A stretch of DNA of 45,817 bases from Pseudomonas brassicacearum subsp. neoaurantiaca (GCF_013608025.1 NZ_VDLV01000020.1:260215-306031), one strand, 5' to 3'; shown: positions 9,001 through 17,896, numbered from the stretch's first letter. The notes: generated from the letters alone by a model not told the origin. A program made the numbers and translations.

Positions 9001-10109
9001 GGCAAGGCGTGTTGGACCACGTCGACCGTCTTGAAGCGATCGGTAGCCACGAACTCCATCCAGCTCCCGTCATCCCCCTCCACGGGACGGAACAACACAT
9101 CACGAACCGCGAATACTCTAAGCACCTTTTCCAAACCTACGTCCTTGAACAACCCCACCCCCAGCCTGCCCTTGGGGTGGGCGCTGTCGATCAACAAGGT
9201 AGCGACCAGCCGCGCCCCTTGGGAAAGGTCTTCTTTCCTCCAAGAGGAATGCAGGCTCAGCGGTGCCGACCATCGACCGTTCTGGCCCATGAACGCCACG
9301 TTGATGTCCAGCCGGTGCGGCGTGCTTTTCTCGATGTCCTCCCCCGTCACCTGGTGATGCCACTCGGCCCATACCAGGCACAACCGACCGTTCCAGAACA
9401 CCGGACGGATATCCATGACCGCCCCGTCGGCAGGAATATCCACCGGCTGCCACTCACTCCATGCCGCAGGGTTGATAGCGGTGCTCTCGGGAGAGAGCTC
9501 CACTTCGGCCTTGCGCCAGAAATATTGAAACGGCGGCACCCGCTGACGACCTACGAAGTAATAGTCGGCATGGCTGGGGGACGCTCCGTCCATGTAGCTA
9601 CTGATGACGTCCAGGTTGCAGGTTTGCTCGAACGATTGCAGATAATCTTGCAGGGCCGACTGAACCGAGTCGCTGTTCAAGCGGGTCTGGTTCAGGTTGT
9701 TTTCCAAGGTCTTGAACAGGCTGGTCTTGCGCCGACGCACAAAGGGGTTGATGAAGTTTTCCGGGTAAAGGGCAATGAGTTGCACCGCCGCCCAATCCGA
9801 ATAATTGCTGTAGAGCTCCCAAGTGGCCAGATCCTGCGCTCTGAACTCCACCTGCGCATAACCAGGCTCCAGCTTGCGGTAGGCCGCATGAATGAACTGC
9901 TGCGCGCAACTCGTCGCTTCGGCGACCCAGCTGCTCTGGACCGGTTGATTGTCCAGCGGGTCCATGCGCAACAATTCGAACAGGTCGTTCGGGGTTCTCA
10001 GGAAGGGGTACACCGGCGCTCCGGTGCTGTCTTTAAGCTGTCCCAGGCAGTATTCGACCAGGGCGTTTCGGCGCTTCTCTTGCAGACTGCCCAATGTATT
10101 CATTGCCAT
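6009..10109 (-). CDS. tcaB: Tc toxin A subunit, C-terminal half (TcaB-like)
   Basis: A 1366-residue protein equivalent to the C-terminal half of TcdA-type TcA proteins, which form the pentameric pore that injects the toxin. Residues about 570-600 hold FWELFFHLPHLVAVRL, typical of the neuraminidase-like region. Residues about 850-1150 are alpha-helical and coiled-coil-like with a hydrophobic stretch (AAAAIAAFPNVFGL), matching the pore-forming domain. The end carries the conserved TcB-binding region: DHPGHYCRQISSVEVDLPV near 1195, then GPYENVRATL, NPFENTGAVSRW and IIVRIRYTA. The ATG at 10109 is chosen because GCAGGAG, inside the last codons of tcaA, serves as ribosome site; the genes are 6 bp apart. 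The TcA N-terminus is encoded separately by tcaA, as in Photorhabdus TcaA/TcaB and Yersinia YitA/YitB. Confidence 0.92.
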   Translation of the reverse strand: MAMNTLGSLQEKRRNALVEYCLGQLKDSTGAPVYPFLRTPNDLFELLRMDPLDNQPVQSSWVAEATSCAQQFIHAAYRKLEPGYAQVEFRAQDLATWELYSNYSDWAAVQLIALYPENFINPFVRRRKTSLFKTLENNLNQTRLNSDSVQSALQDYLQSFEQTCNLDVISSYMDGASPSHADYYFVGRQRVPPFQYFWRKAEVELSPESTAINPAAWSEWQPVDIPADGAVMDIRPVFWNGRLCLVWAEWHHQVTGEDIEKSTPHRLDINVAFMGQNGRWSAPLSLHSSWRKEDLSQGARLVATLLIDSAHPKGRLGVGLFKDVGLEKVLRVFAVRDVLFRPVEGDDGSWMEFVATDRFKTVDVVQHALPNQPTMVVSDVQIGELTEFLELRAVALRVNGNDKLYIQGYCRPTDSSGPDVELTLKIIDQPIGDPDPITGTYSREGGWSTPWMILSRRAGTWNGQDFSFGDPKDTNGLGRRKFEISVSDISGFTPASLLKNTRNAAQFLSLEQTGLALKYARLNSLFGPELVQRANISVDAVLDWQTQFLAEPGPESGTIDEPNGAFNGANGLFFWELFFHLPHLVAVRLSTEDRFVEAQNWLHYLFDPQAPADVSKLNPDAKPLYWRCRPLVEAGDVGREAQDPSDPDAIGYSAPRHFRIRVFTEYVRNLMAWGDWHYRQLTRDSLVAAKLCYVQAEFLMGPEPVIRTVNRWETDTVRNLLNNGASRPDLEAFESGQEIGLEDFPAAAEAAPWMGLLANEPFKEPIDGALLELYRLPGQRLGNLRNNLTLDGRPLDVPLFSPATDPNQLLRDLASGSGAVRPMGGRLVVGAFRWRVSFDAALRAVQTLQDYGNQVLRLLDQRDRAEQEETQQTHLVELGAYARTMQQQSIDQLQANQDALQQSRSVAQERAEAYGRLYEENVSPGEYQVMDRIQLSKQFALASSSIKPAAAAIAAFPNVFGLANGGHRLDAILDAVSFGLGITASVHQMEAEKEATTEGYRRRREEWQLQRNQALAEVRAIDAQITAQSHAVQAAQTALAQTLMANNQALMVYNFMKKRASNAELFGWLLGQLKALHYQAYDAVVSLCLSAQASLNAETGDYDTQVPLPQVWLDNRHGLTAGEHLRGYLLRMERDYLQRHERRLELVKTVSLRQLFGDTVEPQPGIGSWEAALGQLKQRGTLEFQLTQLLLDRDHPGHYCRQISSVEVDLPVVTGPYENVRATLLQVSSMTATQASVPSVEYLHTPTSGVAPSDVQINLRSGQQIALSVGIADNGMVAMKPDEGLLNPFENTGAVSRWVLNFPWPDKAPQRTMLAALTDIIVRIRYTAKAGEPTFVRTVMDLVTEKEETAQDKVRLITAEEASRDE

Positions 10110-10115
10110 GATCGT

Positions 10116-13100
10116 CTACTCCTGCGGGAGGAAATTAATAGGTTCGAAGTTCGCCTTTACACCGGATTCAACACTGATCTTGAAGTTACCGCCGGTAGGG
10201 CTCGTGACGAACACGCGGGTCTGGCCGTCCTGGTTGGTGCGGGTGACTGCGGGCCGAAAAACCAGCTGATCCAACTCCTTTACGTCCTCCTGGAATGTCC
10301 ACTGCACCGGATGGTTTTTGACCAGGTTGCCGCTCCTGTCCTTCAAAGTGGCATAGAGTTCCACCTCTTGGCCGAAGGGCACGCCCTGCAAAGGCACACG
10401 CGACATCAGAAATGGCGAGAACACCAGCTGACTCAAGTCGGCAACGATATTGATGGTCGGGCCCGGCACCGGCTCGAACAGGTCCACCCAGAACAAGGGC
10501 GTATCCGTACCCATGACCGACCCCGGCGTGTAGACGAGACTGACCACACCGTGGATATCCGTATCACGGGGCGGGATGCTTCCTAGAACCGCGGTCCCTC
10601 GGACCTGAACGCCGCTCAACGGATCGCCTTCGCGGTTTTTCAGGGTAACGGTGAAAATGATGCTTTCGCCTGTCTTGTTTGCCACTACCTCTTCTTTATC
10701 CGCGACATAGGTAAGGGTGAAGAGCCGCCCCGGATCCTCGGCAACATAGCCCCGGGGCGCACGGGTTTCGGACAGGCTCAGCAACGCACGAGCAGCAGCC
10801 TCTTGGTACTTCGCCTTGGCGGGTGGAACGGTAACGGACGGCGCGAGCTCGCCAATCAGGAAAATGGTCAAGGCGTCCATGCCCGTGCGCATCGCCAGCA
10901 CGCGCACGCGGATCAGCAGATCCAGTTGGCTCAGGTTTTTCAGAACTTTCAGGTTGGGGTCGATACGGCTGAGGCACTCGCCGACATCCTGGACGCTCCA
11001 GCCAAAAAACGCCGCGAGCCTGATCGTCGCCGCTTGCTCGGCCAGCTCCCGCGCATCCTTACCCGGCAAGTCAGGAAGTTGGTTGACCTCGCGCAGATAA
11101 CCGAGCAATTCGCTCGCCGGTTGTTCGCCCAGTTCAAAGGCGTGGGTGAGCGTGGTCAGGTAATAAAGCGTACGAAGGGTAAACGCGCGCGGGTCATTCT
11201 CCCCCAGCCAGGCTTTATGGCCGTACGCCAGATAGTCTTGCAACAGCTCGACACTCAGCCCCAGCGTCGACACCACCGCACCGCGGCGGCGTATATCCGC
11301 CAACAGTGTGAGTAACGGCCCCGGCTCGTCGCCACGACCGCGCGAAGCGTCGTCCAGATCCGCCCGCGCACGTTCGAGCACCAGCCCCAGCAACTGGTAA
11401 ACCGTGGCACCGGCCCAAGCCAGGACGTTAAGTGCCTGCCCGACGTTGTCACCCATATACACTGCCAGGCATTCCTTCAACACCGATGCCTGGCCATCCC
11501 GGGCCTGTAGCAACACCGCGATCATGCGCTCGACAATGGCCGGGCGCTCAGATTCGTAGGCAGCACCCAAGCCGTCCATCACAGCCTGGTCCAGCTCTTG
11601 CCGCGCAGTCGCCAGGTACTCGGCCTCGGTTACCGTAGAGGCGATGACCAGTCCCTCGGGGTCCACCAGTTTCGTCAGCAGCTCCAGCCAGTTGCCGCCC
11701 GTCGGTGCCGGCACACCGGCTGTCAGCAACACTTGGTGGGTTAACAGGGCGCCCGGTAGCAAGTTCAGAACCGCGTCGAACAACTGGCGTTCGGCGTCCG
11801 TGACCGCCGAAGCTTGTAGTGGCGCGATTTGCTGCAGCATCCAGAGCACCGAGAAATTGCGATCGGCGCACCATTGCACGCAGGTGTCCATGCTATGGAT
11901 GATGCTGAGCACATCCGACAGGCTCGAATCTATCTTCGGAACGCCCGCCAAGCCCCCGAGCAAGTCCTCGCCATCCAACAGCGTGAGCATCAGGACGCCC
12001 TCGGCCGGTGTCATCCCCAGCAACCGTGGCAACCGTACCATGCGGTAAAAACTGGACAGGATGTCGTTGCTGCGCGACAGCTTGCCCTTGTCGAGGCCAT
12101 GGGCCTTGGCAATTGCCTCGGCCAGGTACTGATAGGTTTTGAGGTCAATCCGCAATGCGCCGCACAGCTGGATGACAGTCAGGTCGACCTCCCCGGGTTC
12201 GGGCACTATCGAAAACGGTGCGCCGTCAAGGATAAATGGATCGCCATAGTCGCCCTGGCCATTGAATATCTGGTCAAACTGCGAGGGGGTCTCGCCACGG
12301 CCATAAACTGACAACTCGTCGATAAACACAGCAAAATCGGGCGCCGTGCACCCGTAGCGCTCGCGCAGTGATTGGAACAATCCCAGCCCCCGCAAGGTAG
12401 CATCGGTGATCCGCCAGTCAGTTACAGCAGACGCGCCGCGCGCCTCGGCCTTGATGGCCGCCACCAGCAATGCGTCCACCTCTTCGCTGGGCAAATCCAG
12501 CCACTGGTCCAGGCGTAATTTGCGGTTAATGCGGTCAAAGCGCTCCAATCCCTGGGCGGTGTCAGGGTCCGGCGTCAACTTGTAAGTGCCCGACGTATCG
12601 CCAGGGATGATGCTAATGGCCGGTGCTGTACCGGCGTTCAGGTAAACCGCCCCCGAACGCTCACTTTCAGGCGCAACAGGCGCCCCTGACGGGAAGACCA
12701 CATTGGCGGAGCGCACGGGTACGAAGCCACGCAACGCCAACAACGACTCCAACGCCGGCGTGGCAAGCTTGGTGCGCTGGCCAAAGAAGGGCACTTGGTT
12801 GAGATCCTTGAATTCCAGCCCGGTGGTACCGAAATTTCGGTCATAAAACTGGACATGAGACAGCTCGTCAGCCTTCCCGCCGCCAGTTCCCCCATACTCG
12901 GCCGGCGCTTCGGTGAGGAGTTCACGCTGATGCGCCCCTAACCGCGACGCGTGGGTCAGGGCATGGCCCAATTCCGGTGTGCGCCGCTCCTGCCAAAAGT
13001 AAGGAAAAGCAGGGTCAATGGCACGCACGAAACTGCCCACTGAAAGGCCGTTGTCACGGGCAATCTCATCCAGCGTGGTCCAATCCTGGAAATACGGAAG

Positions 13101-13745
13101 CCCGCTGGGATAACGTGCCTCGAACATGGCCTCTTCGAGGCTGCTGGTAGCGGGCCTTTGCGACTCGTGCCCTTTGATGAATGTCTCCAACACCTTGACG
13201 ATGATGTCCACCGCAGACACCGATCGGTGGACCGCGTTGTAATCAACGCTCAAATCCATCAGGTCTCGGCGCCTGTCGCGCAACCGGAGTCGGCCCATTT
13301 CGCTGCTTGATTCCGGCTCGATGCGATCCTGGATCCACCGCAGCAATTCGATCAGATAGGCCACGGGCGACGCGAGGGATTCCAGCGCCTGCGGCGGGCA
13401 GAACCCATCGAACTCGGGCTTGAACAGCGCCTCGAAACTGGGCCCCTCCACCAGCGACAGCAAACCGCTGCCGGCCCCCTTGGGCGTTTGCTTGTCATGC
13501 TGTAGGCGCTGCTCGATGAACTGGCGCCGCACGTAAATGGCCATGCTGTTGGCCCGCCTCAAGAACCTTTGAGCGTCATCGGCGCTGAGGTCGTATTGCT
13601 TCATCAACCCCCGCGCGCCCATTTCAACCAAGGGGAAAATCGAGCCTCCTTGCTCCAGGTAAGTCTTGAAAACGGTGTATTCGCTGGGCACGTCTTTACC
13701 TAAGACTTGACGCAACAGCTCGACAGCCGGACGGGGGTTGGCCAT
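10116..13745 (-). CDS. tcaA: Tc toxin A subunit, N-terminal half (TcaA-like)
   Basis: 1209 residues from the ATG at 13745, which has GAGGA 7 bp upstream; an in-frame TTG lies at 13751. The N-terminus resembles the Salmonella virulence plasmid A protein (VRP1) domain found at the start of TcA proteins, including ESLASPVAYLIELLRWIQDR near residue 125 and a long helical shell region to about residue 1000. From about 1008 to the end are two Big_1/Ig-like modules (GDPLSGVQVRG and LVKNHPVQWTF, each followed by a TD/TN..G motif), in line with the Ig-like receptor-binding domains known within TcA proteins. TcaA and TcaB should assemble into one pentameric shell and pore. This is the first gene of a three-gene operon; the palindrome at 13842-13865 lies about 108 bp upstream. 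Confidence 0.9.
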   Translation of the reverse strand: MANPRPAVELLRQVLGKDVPSEYTVFKTYLEQGGSIFPLVEMGARGLMKQYDLSADDAQRFLRRANSMAIYVRRQFIEQRLQHDKQTPKGAGSGLLSLVEGPSFEALFKPEFDGFCPPQALESLASPVAYLIELLRWIQDRIEPESSSEMGRLRLRDRRRDLMDLSVDYNAVHRSVSAVDIIVKVLETFIKGHESQRPATSSLEEAMFEARYPSGLPYFQDWTTLDEIARDNGLSVGSFVRAIDPAFPYFWQERRTPELGHALTHASRLGAHQRELLTEAPAEYGGTGGGKADELSHVQFYDRNFGTTGLEFKDLNQVPFFGQRTKLATPALESLLALRGFVPVRSANVVFPSGAPVAPESERSGAVYLNAGTAPAISIIPGDTSGTYKLTPDPDTAQGLERFDRINRKLRLDQWLDLPSEEVDALLVAAIKAEARGASAVTDWRITDATLRGLGLFQSLRERYGCTAPDFAVFIDELSVYGRGETPSQFDQIFNGQGDYGDPFILDGAPFSIVPEPGEVDLTVIQLCGALRIDLKTYQYLAEAIAKAHGLDKGKLSRSNDILSSFYRMVRLPRLLGMTPAEGVLMLTLLDGEDLLGGLAGVPKIDSSLSDVLSIIHSMDTCVQWCADRNFSVLWMLQQIAPLQASAVTDAERQLFDAVLNLLPGALLTHQVLLTAGVPAPTGGNWLELLTKLVDPEGLVIASTVTEAEYLATARQELDQAVMDGLGAAYESERPAIVERMIAVLLQARDGQASVLKECLAVYMGDNVGQALNVLAWAGATVYQLLGLVLERARADLDDASRGRGDEPGPLLTLLADIRRRGAVVSTLGLSVELLQDYLAYGHKAWLGENDPRAFTLRTLYYLTTLTHAFELGEQPASELLGYLREVNQLPDLPGKDARELAEQAATIRLAAFFGWSVQDVGECLSRIDPNLKVLKNLSQLDLLIRVRVLAMRTGMDALTIFLIGELAPSVTVPPAKAKYQEAAARALLSLSETRAPRGYVAEDPGRLFTLTYVADKEEVVANKTGESIIFTVTLKNREGDPLSGVQVRGTAVLGSIPPRDTDIHGVVSLVYTPGSVMGTDTPLFWVDLFEPVPGPTINIVADLSQLVFSPFLMSRVPLQGVPFGQEVELYATLKDRSGNLVKNHPVQWTFQEDVKELDQLVFRPAVTRTNQDGQTRVFVTSPTGGNFKISVESGVKANFEPINFLPQE

Positions 13746-13841
13746 GGTCAATTCCTCGCGTTGGAATATCCTGATTGACGCGGCAAAGCGCTAGGCCGCG
13801 GGTACGTTGTAGTGGTAGTAGGCGCCCTGGCGCGGGCACCG

Positions 13842-13865
13842 GCTACTGTCAGATCTGACAGTAGC
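13842..13865. promoter_or_regulatory. Palindromic operator upstream of tcaA (lux/las-box-like)
   Basis: A perfect 24-bp palindrome with core CTGTCAGATCTGACAG, centred about 108 bp before the tcaA start and just past the stop of the upstream Ig-repeat gene. The same dyad occurs before both Ig-repeat genes and before tcB. The N8 core also fits the looser LexA pattern CTGT-N8-ACAG, but its GATC centre is closer to lux/las boxes. Confidence 0.7.
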
Positions 13866-13887
13866 GACTACCGCTGATCGGCTACCG

Positions 13888-16800
13888 TCAGGGTTGCGCC
13901 GGCGGCAGCGTCTCGAAACGCGGCCCCTGAACCCAATCGGACACGGTTTCGCCGTTCCCGCTGTCAATCAGCGTCTGCTGGAAGCGGCACCAGTTAGCGC
14001 CCACGGGCAGCGATTGCGTCGCCCCGCCCTGCCAACCGTCGGCACCGACCGCAAGGCCCTGAGCCCAGACCTGCTCGGGGTTGAACCAACTGACGACGTT
14101 CCCGGTACCCGGCCTGCCCTGGCCTTCGAACACAACCCGGTTAGCGACCCAACGGCCCGCCGCCGGTGCCTCAAACGAAGGCGCATATGTGCCAAGCACC
14201 ACGTTGCGCGGCGCCGAATCGGCGGAATCGAAACCCTCGCTCGACGCCACCGCCAGCACGCGATGAGGGCCACCGGGCTGATCAATTTCGAGCGTGACCG
14301 ACCAGGTGCGATCCTCCAACACAGTGGCGCCGCCCAACACCGTGCGCGCCGCATCGTCCAGTCGCACCGCCACGGTGTCTCCCGGTACACCAAACCCCGA
14401 CACCACCGTCCGCCGACCGATGTGCTCATCGGTGGCGGGCGTTTCAATGAAAGGCGCGGCGGGCACCACGGAGTAAGTCAGCGAGGGGCTGTCACGGGAC
14501 GTTTGATCCTCGAAGCTTTGCCGGGCCCAGATCGTGGTTTCGCCGACCGGCAAGGTCACTTCGGCTTCCCAATGGCCCGTGTCGTCAACGCCTATATCCC
14601 CTACCAATACTTGGTCTTGCAGCCACACCTGAACACGCCCGCCGGGCCTGCCCTTGCCGGATAGCCGCGAAGTGCGCGGCAGGTTACCCCCCGGCTGGGG
14701 CACCTCGAATACCGGCGGCAGCAACACCACCTCGAAACGCCGCACGTCGCTGCGCTCCGAGACCCGTCCGTTGAAGGTCTGTTGTGCGTCGATGGAGTAT
14801 TGACGGAACTCAAGACCGGCAAGGTCGAGTGACCATTCCCCGTCGGCATCAAGCTGTTTTGGCGAACCCAAATCCCTGCCGTATTGAGCATCGCGCAATT
14901 GCATCGAGGCACCGTTCAAGCCTCCCGATCCCCTGATGGTGGGCTCGTGGCCGACTTCGGCCCCGGCATCAGGTTCGCTGATGTTCGGCTTGGGAATAAA
15001 CGTGAGGACCGTGAACGTTCTGGAGACCTGCGGCGAGGTTTGTTCGGCGGCGGTTTGGGTGGCGATCACAGTCACCGCTTCGTCAACGGGGAACGGCGTT
15101 TGGCGCTGGAATGTCCAGTTGCCGTCACTGTTCCCGTCGGGCACCGCATGTTCAGTGTCAGGCGCATCGCTGAACGTCAGTGTCACCGATGCACCTGGCC
15201 AGCAGGTCCCTCGGAATACCGGCTGGGATTCGCTGTCACCCGGGTCTTCGAGGGTGGGCGCAAGCGGGGGGATGGTGACCGAATAGTGGACCCAATCCTG
15301 CGAGTTCACATCATTCAAGGATTGGCGAATATGTACTTCTCGATTAAGCGTGGGGCCCCATACCTGCGAGGCCCTGCTGGACCATTCCTCTGCGATCACG
15401 CTCGCCGTAGGAGCGGCATCGGTGGAACCGCCGGGATTGGCAAGTCGCACCGTGGCATTGGTGTAACCAGTTCCTGAAAACGTTGGCTGATAGTCCATCG
15501 TGTGGCTGATGCCCGTGGGCTGTGGAGGCCGCCGCACAAAGGCATGCTCAAGCGGATCCGATGCGATCCAGCCACTGGCACCGTCGCCCACTTTTTGGGT
15601 GGTTCTGAGGGTGTAACTACCGGGTGGGAAATCCGTCGGGTTCGTCGCCCAGTTGCCTGTACCGGAGACCGTCGCCGGAGACGGTGCCAATGCCCCCGTA
15701 GGCCCCGTTAGGATCACGACATCAACCGTGGCGCCGGGATGGCCGCCACCAGAGAATATCGCCCGGACCTGGTTTTCGTTTGGATAGGTTACGCTGGGGG
15801 CGTTCAGTTTGGGGGGACGAATACGAAAGCCACGAGCGGCGCTATAAACCGAAACAGCTCCGCTAATGGTTTGCCTCGCGACAAGCGATACCGGCCCGGG
15901 TGGAACTGTCACGGTGACGTTCCAATTAGCTGCCGTATTCGGCTGACCAGTACCGACGAGACTGTTGTCCGATTCGAGATGGATATTTACCGTTGCACCG
16001 TTTACACCGTTGGTGCCGGAGACAGTAAATTGCGTATTCTGATAACTGTTGACGCCCGGAGCAGTAATGGAAAGCGTGCGGGGAATAACCGTCACCGTGA
16101 CAGAGCTAGCGAGCGATAATACGTTGCCCATTTTTTGTCGCGCGTACAGTGTATTCTGGCCCCAGTTCAAATCCAACGCGGTAGACCATTGATTATCTTC
16201 CACGTCGACGCTGCCTAGCAGCTCACCGTTAAGGCGAAGAATTCGTACCTGTGCCCCGTTGTCACCGGTGCCTGAAAAGTTCGGCCTCAACTCGTTTACT
16301 GTCGAATTATGAGTGGGACTTGTAATCACCGGCGGGGCGAGCACAACGATGACATTGACGTCCGGTGCCCAGTCTGAGTATTTGCCATAAATCTTCTGCC
16401 GATAGGTGAAACTTAAATATCCCTGAAGGATTGCTGAATCAACAGTCGTGCTCCACTGGCTATTTCGGACTTGGACTGTAGGAGCAATCTGGTTGCCCGA
16501 ATTCGATCTGAAAACCTCAACCGTCGCGTCAGTCAGACCCGTGCCACTAATGGTAAATAGCGGACTCACGCGATCGCCACTGACGGGAGAAGAAATAACT
16601 GGGCGCGGGACCGTGATTCGGATGGTTTCACTGCCCCTCAGACGAGGATCACCGTCCGCCTGAACATCGTAGTCATAATGAAAATCTATGACTGCGTTAT
16701 CAGCGTTTCCCTCCACTTCATAATCATTGCTTACAAGCGTATGCCAATTTCCGTCTTGATTAGCGTTAGTGGTTAAAGTTTGCCAACCACTATCTGTTGC

Positions 16801-17076
16801 AGACCCGACATGAAAATAAACATCCCCCCTGCTTCGGTTATTTGGATAGGTCCGATATCGCTTTGTTTTCGCGGTAAATCTGCGGCCATCCAACGCCCAC
16901 CAATACTCTACTTCCAGTTCTGCCCAATATATCCTGTTACTGATCGTAGCCTTCACAATAACCGTTTTCACGGCCAGGGCATCCTGAACAGGCTCAATGG
17001 ACACGCCACTGCCCGCATCGTCCGAACTCGCAGAATCACCGTCGAACGTATCTGTTTTCCCATCATCAGTAGTCAT
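13888..17076 (-). CDS. Ig-repeat protein, long paralogue
   Basis: 1062 residues from an ATG with GGGGA 6 bp upstream. The acidic, Ser/Asp-rich start (MTTDDGKTDTFDGDSASSDD) is not a signal peptide. Residues 1-155 form a distinct N-terminal domain shared with the 528-aa paralogue. About ten bacterial Ig-like repeats of 85-95 residues follow; each opens with P..I..P and contains a GTG..GA.V.V motif and a W near its centre (for example SGTGDNGAQVRI and SGTNGVNGATVNI). No anchor or sorting signal is visible. Such repeats usually form rod-like binding proteins. The shared operator suggests expression with the Tc genes, but the function is unknown. Base composition is lower in GC over the first 900 bases of the gene than in its 3' half, suggesting separate histories. 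Confidence 0.8.
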   Translation of the reverse strand: MTTDDGKTDTFDGDSASSDDAGSGVSIEPVQDALAVKTVIVKATISNRIYWAELEVEYWWALDGRRFTAKTKRYRTYPNNRSRGDVYFHVGSATDSGWQTLTTNANQDGNWHTLVSNDYEVEGNADNAVIDFHYDYDVQADGDPRLRGSETIRITVPRPVISSPVSGDRVSPLFTISGTGLTDATVEVFRSNSGNQIAPTVQVRNSQWSTTVDSAILQGYLSFTYRQKIYGKYSDWAPDVNVIVVLAPPVITSPTHNSTVNELRPNFSGTGDNGAQVRILRLNGELLGSVDVEDNQWSTALDLNWGQNTLYARQKMGNVLSLASSVTVTVIPRTLSITAPGVNSYQNTQFTVSGTNGVNGATVNIHLESDNSLVGTGQPNTAANWNVTVTVPPGPVSLVARQTISGAVSVYSAARGFRIRPPKLNAPSVTYPNENQVRAIFSGGGHPGATVDVVILTGPTGALAPSPATVSGTGNWATNPTDFPPGSYTLRTTQKVGDGASGWIASDPLEHAFVRRPPQPTGISHTMDYQPTFSGTGYTNATVRLANPGGSTDAAPTASVIAEEWSSRASQVWGPTLNREVHIRQSLNDVNSQDWVHYSVTIPPLAPTLEDPGDSESQPVFRGTCWPGASVTLTFSDAPDTEHAVPDGNSDGNWTFQRQTPFPVDEAVTVIATQTAAEQTSPQVSRTFTVLTFIPKPNISEPDAGAEVGHEPTIRGSGGLNGASMQLRDAQYGRDLGSPKQLDADGEWSLDLAGLEFRQYSIDAQQTFNGRVSERSDVRRFEVVLLPPVFEVPQPGGNLPRTSRLSGKGRPGGRVQVWLQDQVLVGDIGVDDTGHWEAEVTLPVGETTIWARQSFEDQTSRDSPSLTYSVVPAAPFIETPATDEHIGRRTVVSGFGVPGDTVAVRLDDAARTVLGGATVLEDRTWSVTLEIDQPGGPHRVLAVASSEGFDSADSAPRNVVLGTYAPSFEAPAAGRWVANRVVFEGQGRPGTGNVVSWFNPEQVWAQGLAVGADGWQGGATQSLPVGANWCRFQQTLIDSGNGETVSDWVQGPRFETLPPAQP

Positions 17077-17157
17077 TTCAAATCCCCAGGTGTCATTTCA
17101 GCCGAGCCGTCGAGGCGAAGTCGTCTCAGTGAATACCGCCCGTCCCTGCCGAAACAC

Positions 17158-17173
17158 CTGTCAAACCTGACAG
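17158..17173. promoter_or_regulatory. Palindromic operator upstream of the long Ig-repeat gene
   Basis: CTGTCAAACCTGACAG, the same 6-bp half-sites as upstream of tcaA and tcB but with AACC in the centre. It is centred 89 bp before the ATG at 17076. The flank TGACAGTAGCGAC is shared with the tcaA site, which points to homologous promoters. Confidence 0.65.
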
Positions 17174-17396
17174 TAGCGACCAACGGCCACCGTTCCCGCA
17201 GCCAATTGCCCAACTGACTACACAACCTTGCGCAACGGACTACAGATCCGCCAGAATCCGCCGGCTTGTGCGTCTTGGCCTTGCCCCGTAACGTGATCCG
17301 CGTCGCTGACAACTCAGCGATCGGGTTTAGTCGCTCGGGGTATGTCATCAGGTGCAATGCGCTTCCATCAGTCAGGCTTCTTACCCTGCACTCGAT
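17174..17396. other. Intergenic spacer, no gene seen
   Basis: Between the operator of the minus-strand Ig-repeat gene and the structured leader of the plus-strand DUF6124 gene. A minus-strand frame is open across it, but it has no ribosome site and no recognisable product. In the second copy of this region (near 19890) everything from about 17215 to 17772 is missing. Confidence 0.6.
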
Positions 17397-17495
17397 GGTG
17401 GCTGTGCGCAGGGCGCTTCGGCGCGCCGGTTTTTGGTGACACTTCCCCGGTCGACTAACCTGCGTACAGCCGCCACCCCTCGTTTAGTCGCGAGG
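17397..17495 (+). ncRNA. Structured RNA leader of the DUF6124 gene
   Basis: A closing stem pairs 17397-17412 (GGTGGCTGTGCGCAGG) with 17459-17477 (CCTGCGTACAGCCGCCACC), with one G-U pair and a small bulge. It encloses a GCGC-TTCG-GCGC hairpin with a UUCG tetraloop (17413-17424) and a CCGG/CCGG stem (17426-17429 with 17447-17450). A further hairpin, CCTCG/CGAGG, follows at 17478-17495. It ends 32 bases before the DUF6124 start codon. I remember similar leaders before related Pseudomonas genes but cannot name an Rfam family. Confidence 0.55.
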
Positions 17496-17527
17496 AGGTC
17501 AAGGCATCACCGAAAGGAAGTTCACCA

Positions 17528-17896
17528 ATGATCAAGCCAACCCCAAATCCACCCCACACCGACCCGCTATCCCCCCACGAAACCCTCGACCCCGAAAAAC
17601 TCGAGCAAGCCACCCAAAGAGCCCTCGACTACTACCTCAAGCCCAACCACGGCCAGCCAGAAAAGAAGCCCGCCAAACAACCGGACAACTTCATCGTCGC
17701 GCCCGACGCCGACCCCGAAGGCATGCTCGCGCACACCTACGAAACCTTCTGCTCGGTGAGCACGCTGATCCTGGATTTATCGGAAGACCTTGAAGGCGCC
17801 CCGCGCAACCTCGCCCTGGCGATTCACCAGATGGGCGAGATGGGGGTGTTGTTGCTGGAGAAGTTGCTCGATGGCGAAGCGAAGGTGCAGCGATGA
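17528..17896 (+). CDS. DUF6124 family small protein
   Basis: 122 residues, ATG with AAAGGAAG 7 bp upstream. The start (MIKPTPNPPHTDPLSPHETL), the segment LEQATQRALDYYLKP and the middle NFIVAPDADPEGMLAHTYET match the DUF6124 (earlier DUF3077) family of small cytoplasmic proteins, found almost only in Pseudomonas and often in several copies per genome. The function is unknown. The C-terminal third is predicted helical and is duplicated at 19894-20022. It is transcribed divergently from the long Ig-repeat gene and preceded by the structured leader at 17397-17495. Nothing visible ties it functionally to the Tc genes. Confidence 0.85.
   Translation: MIKPTPNPPHTDPLSPHETLDPEKLEQATQRALDYYLKPNHGQPEKKPAKQPDNFIVAPDADPEGMLAHTYETFCSVSTLILDLSEDLEGAPRNLALAIHQMGEMGVLLLEKLLDGEAKVQR

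Noticed and set aside
8592..10586. 664-codon plus-strand frame across the tcaA/tcaB boundary
   Set aside because: Antisense to two clearly recognised Tc genes; the composition is that of a shadow frame.
13842..13865. 24-bp palindrome as a terminator of the upstream Ig-repeat gene
   Set aside because: There is no T run and the dyad recurs upstream of three other genes at similar distances, so an operator is the better reading. A dual role is not excluded.
13888..17076. Ig-repeat protein as a cell-surface adhesin or intimin
   Set aside because: No signal peptide, outer-membrane barrel, LPXTG motif or type I secretion-like C-terminus was seen.
17073..17357. 94-codon minus-strand frame upstream of the long Ig-repeat gene
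   Set aside because: It covers the operator and promoter region, has no ribosome site, and resembles no family I know.
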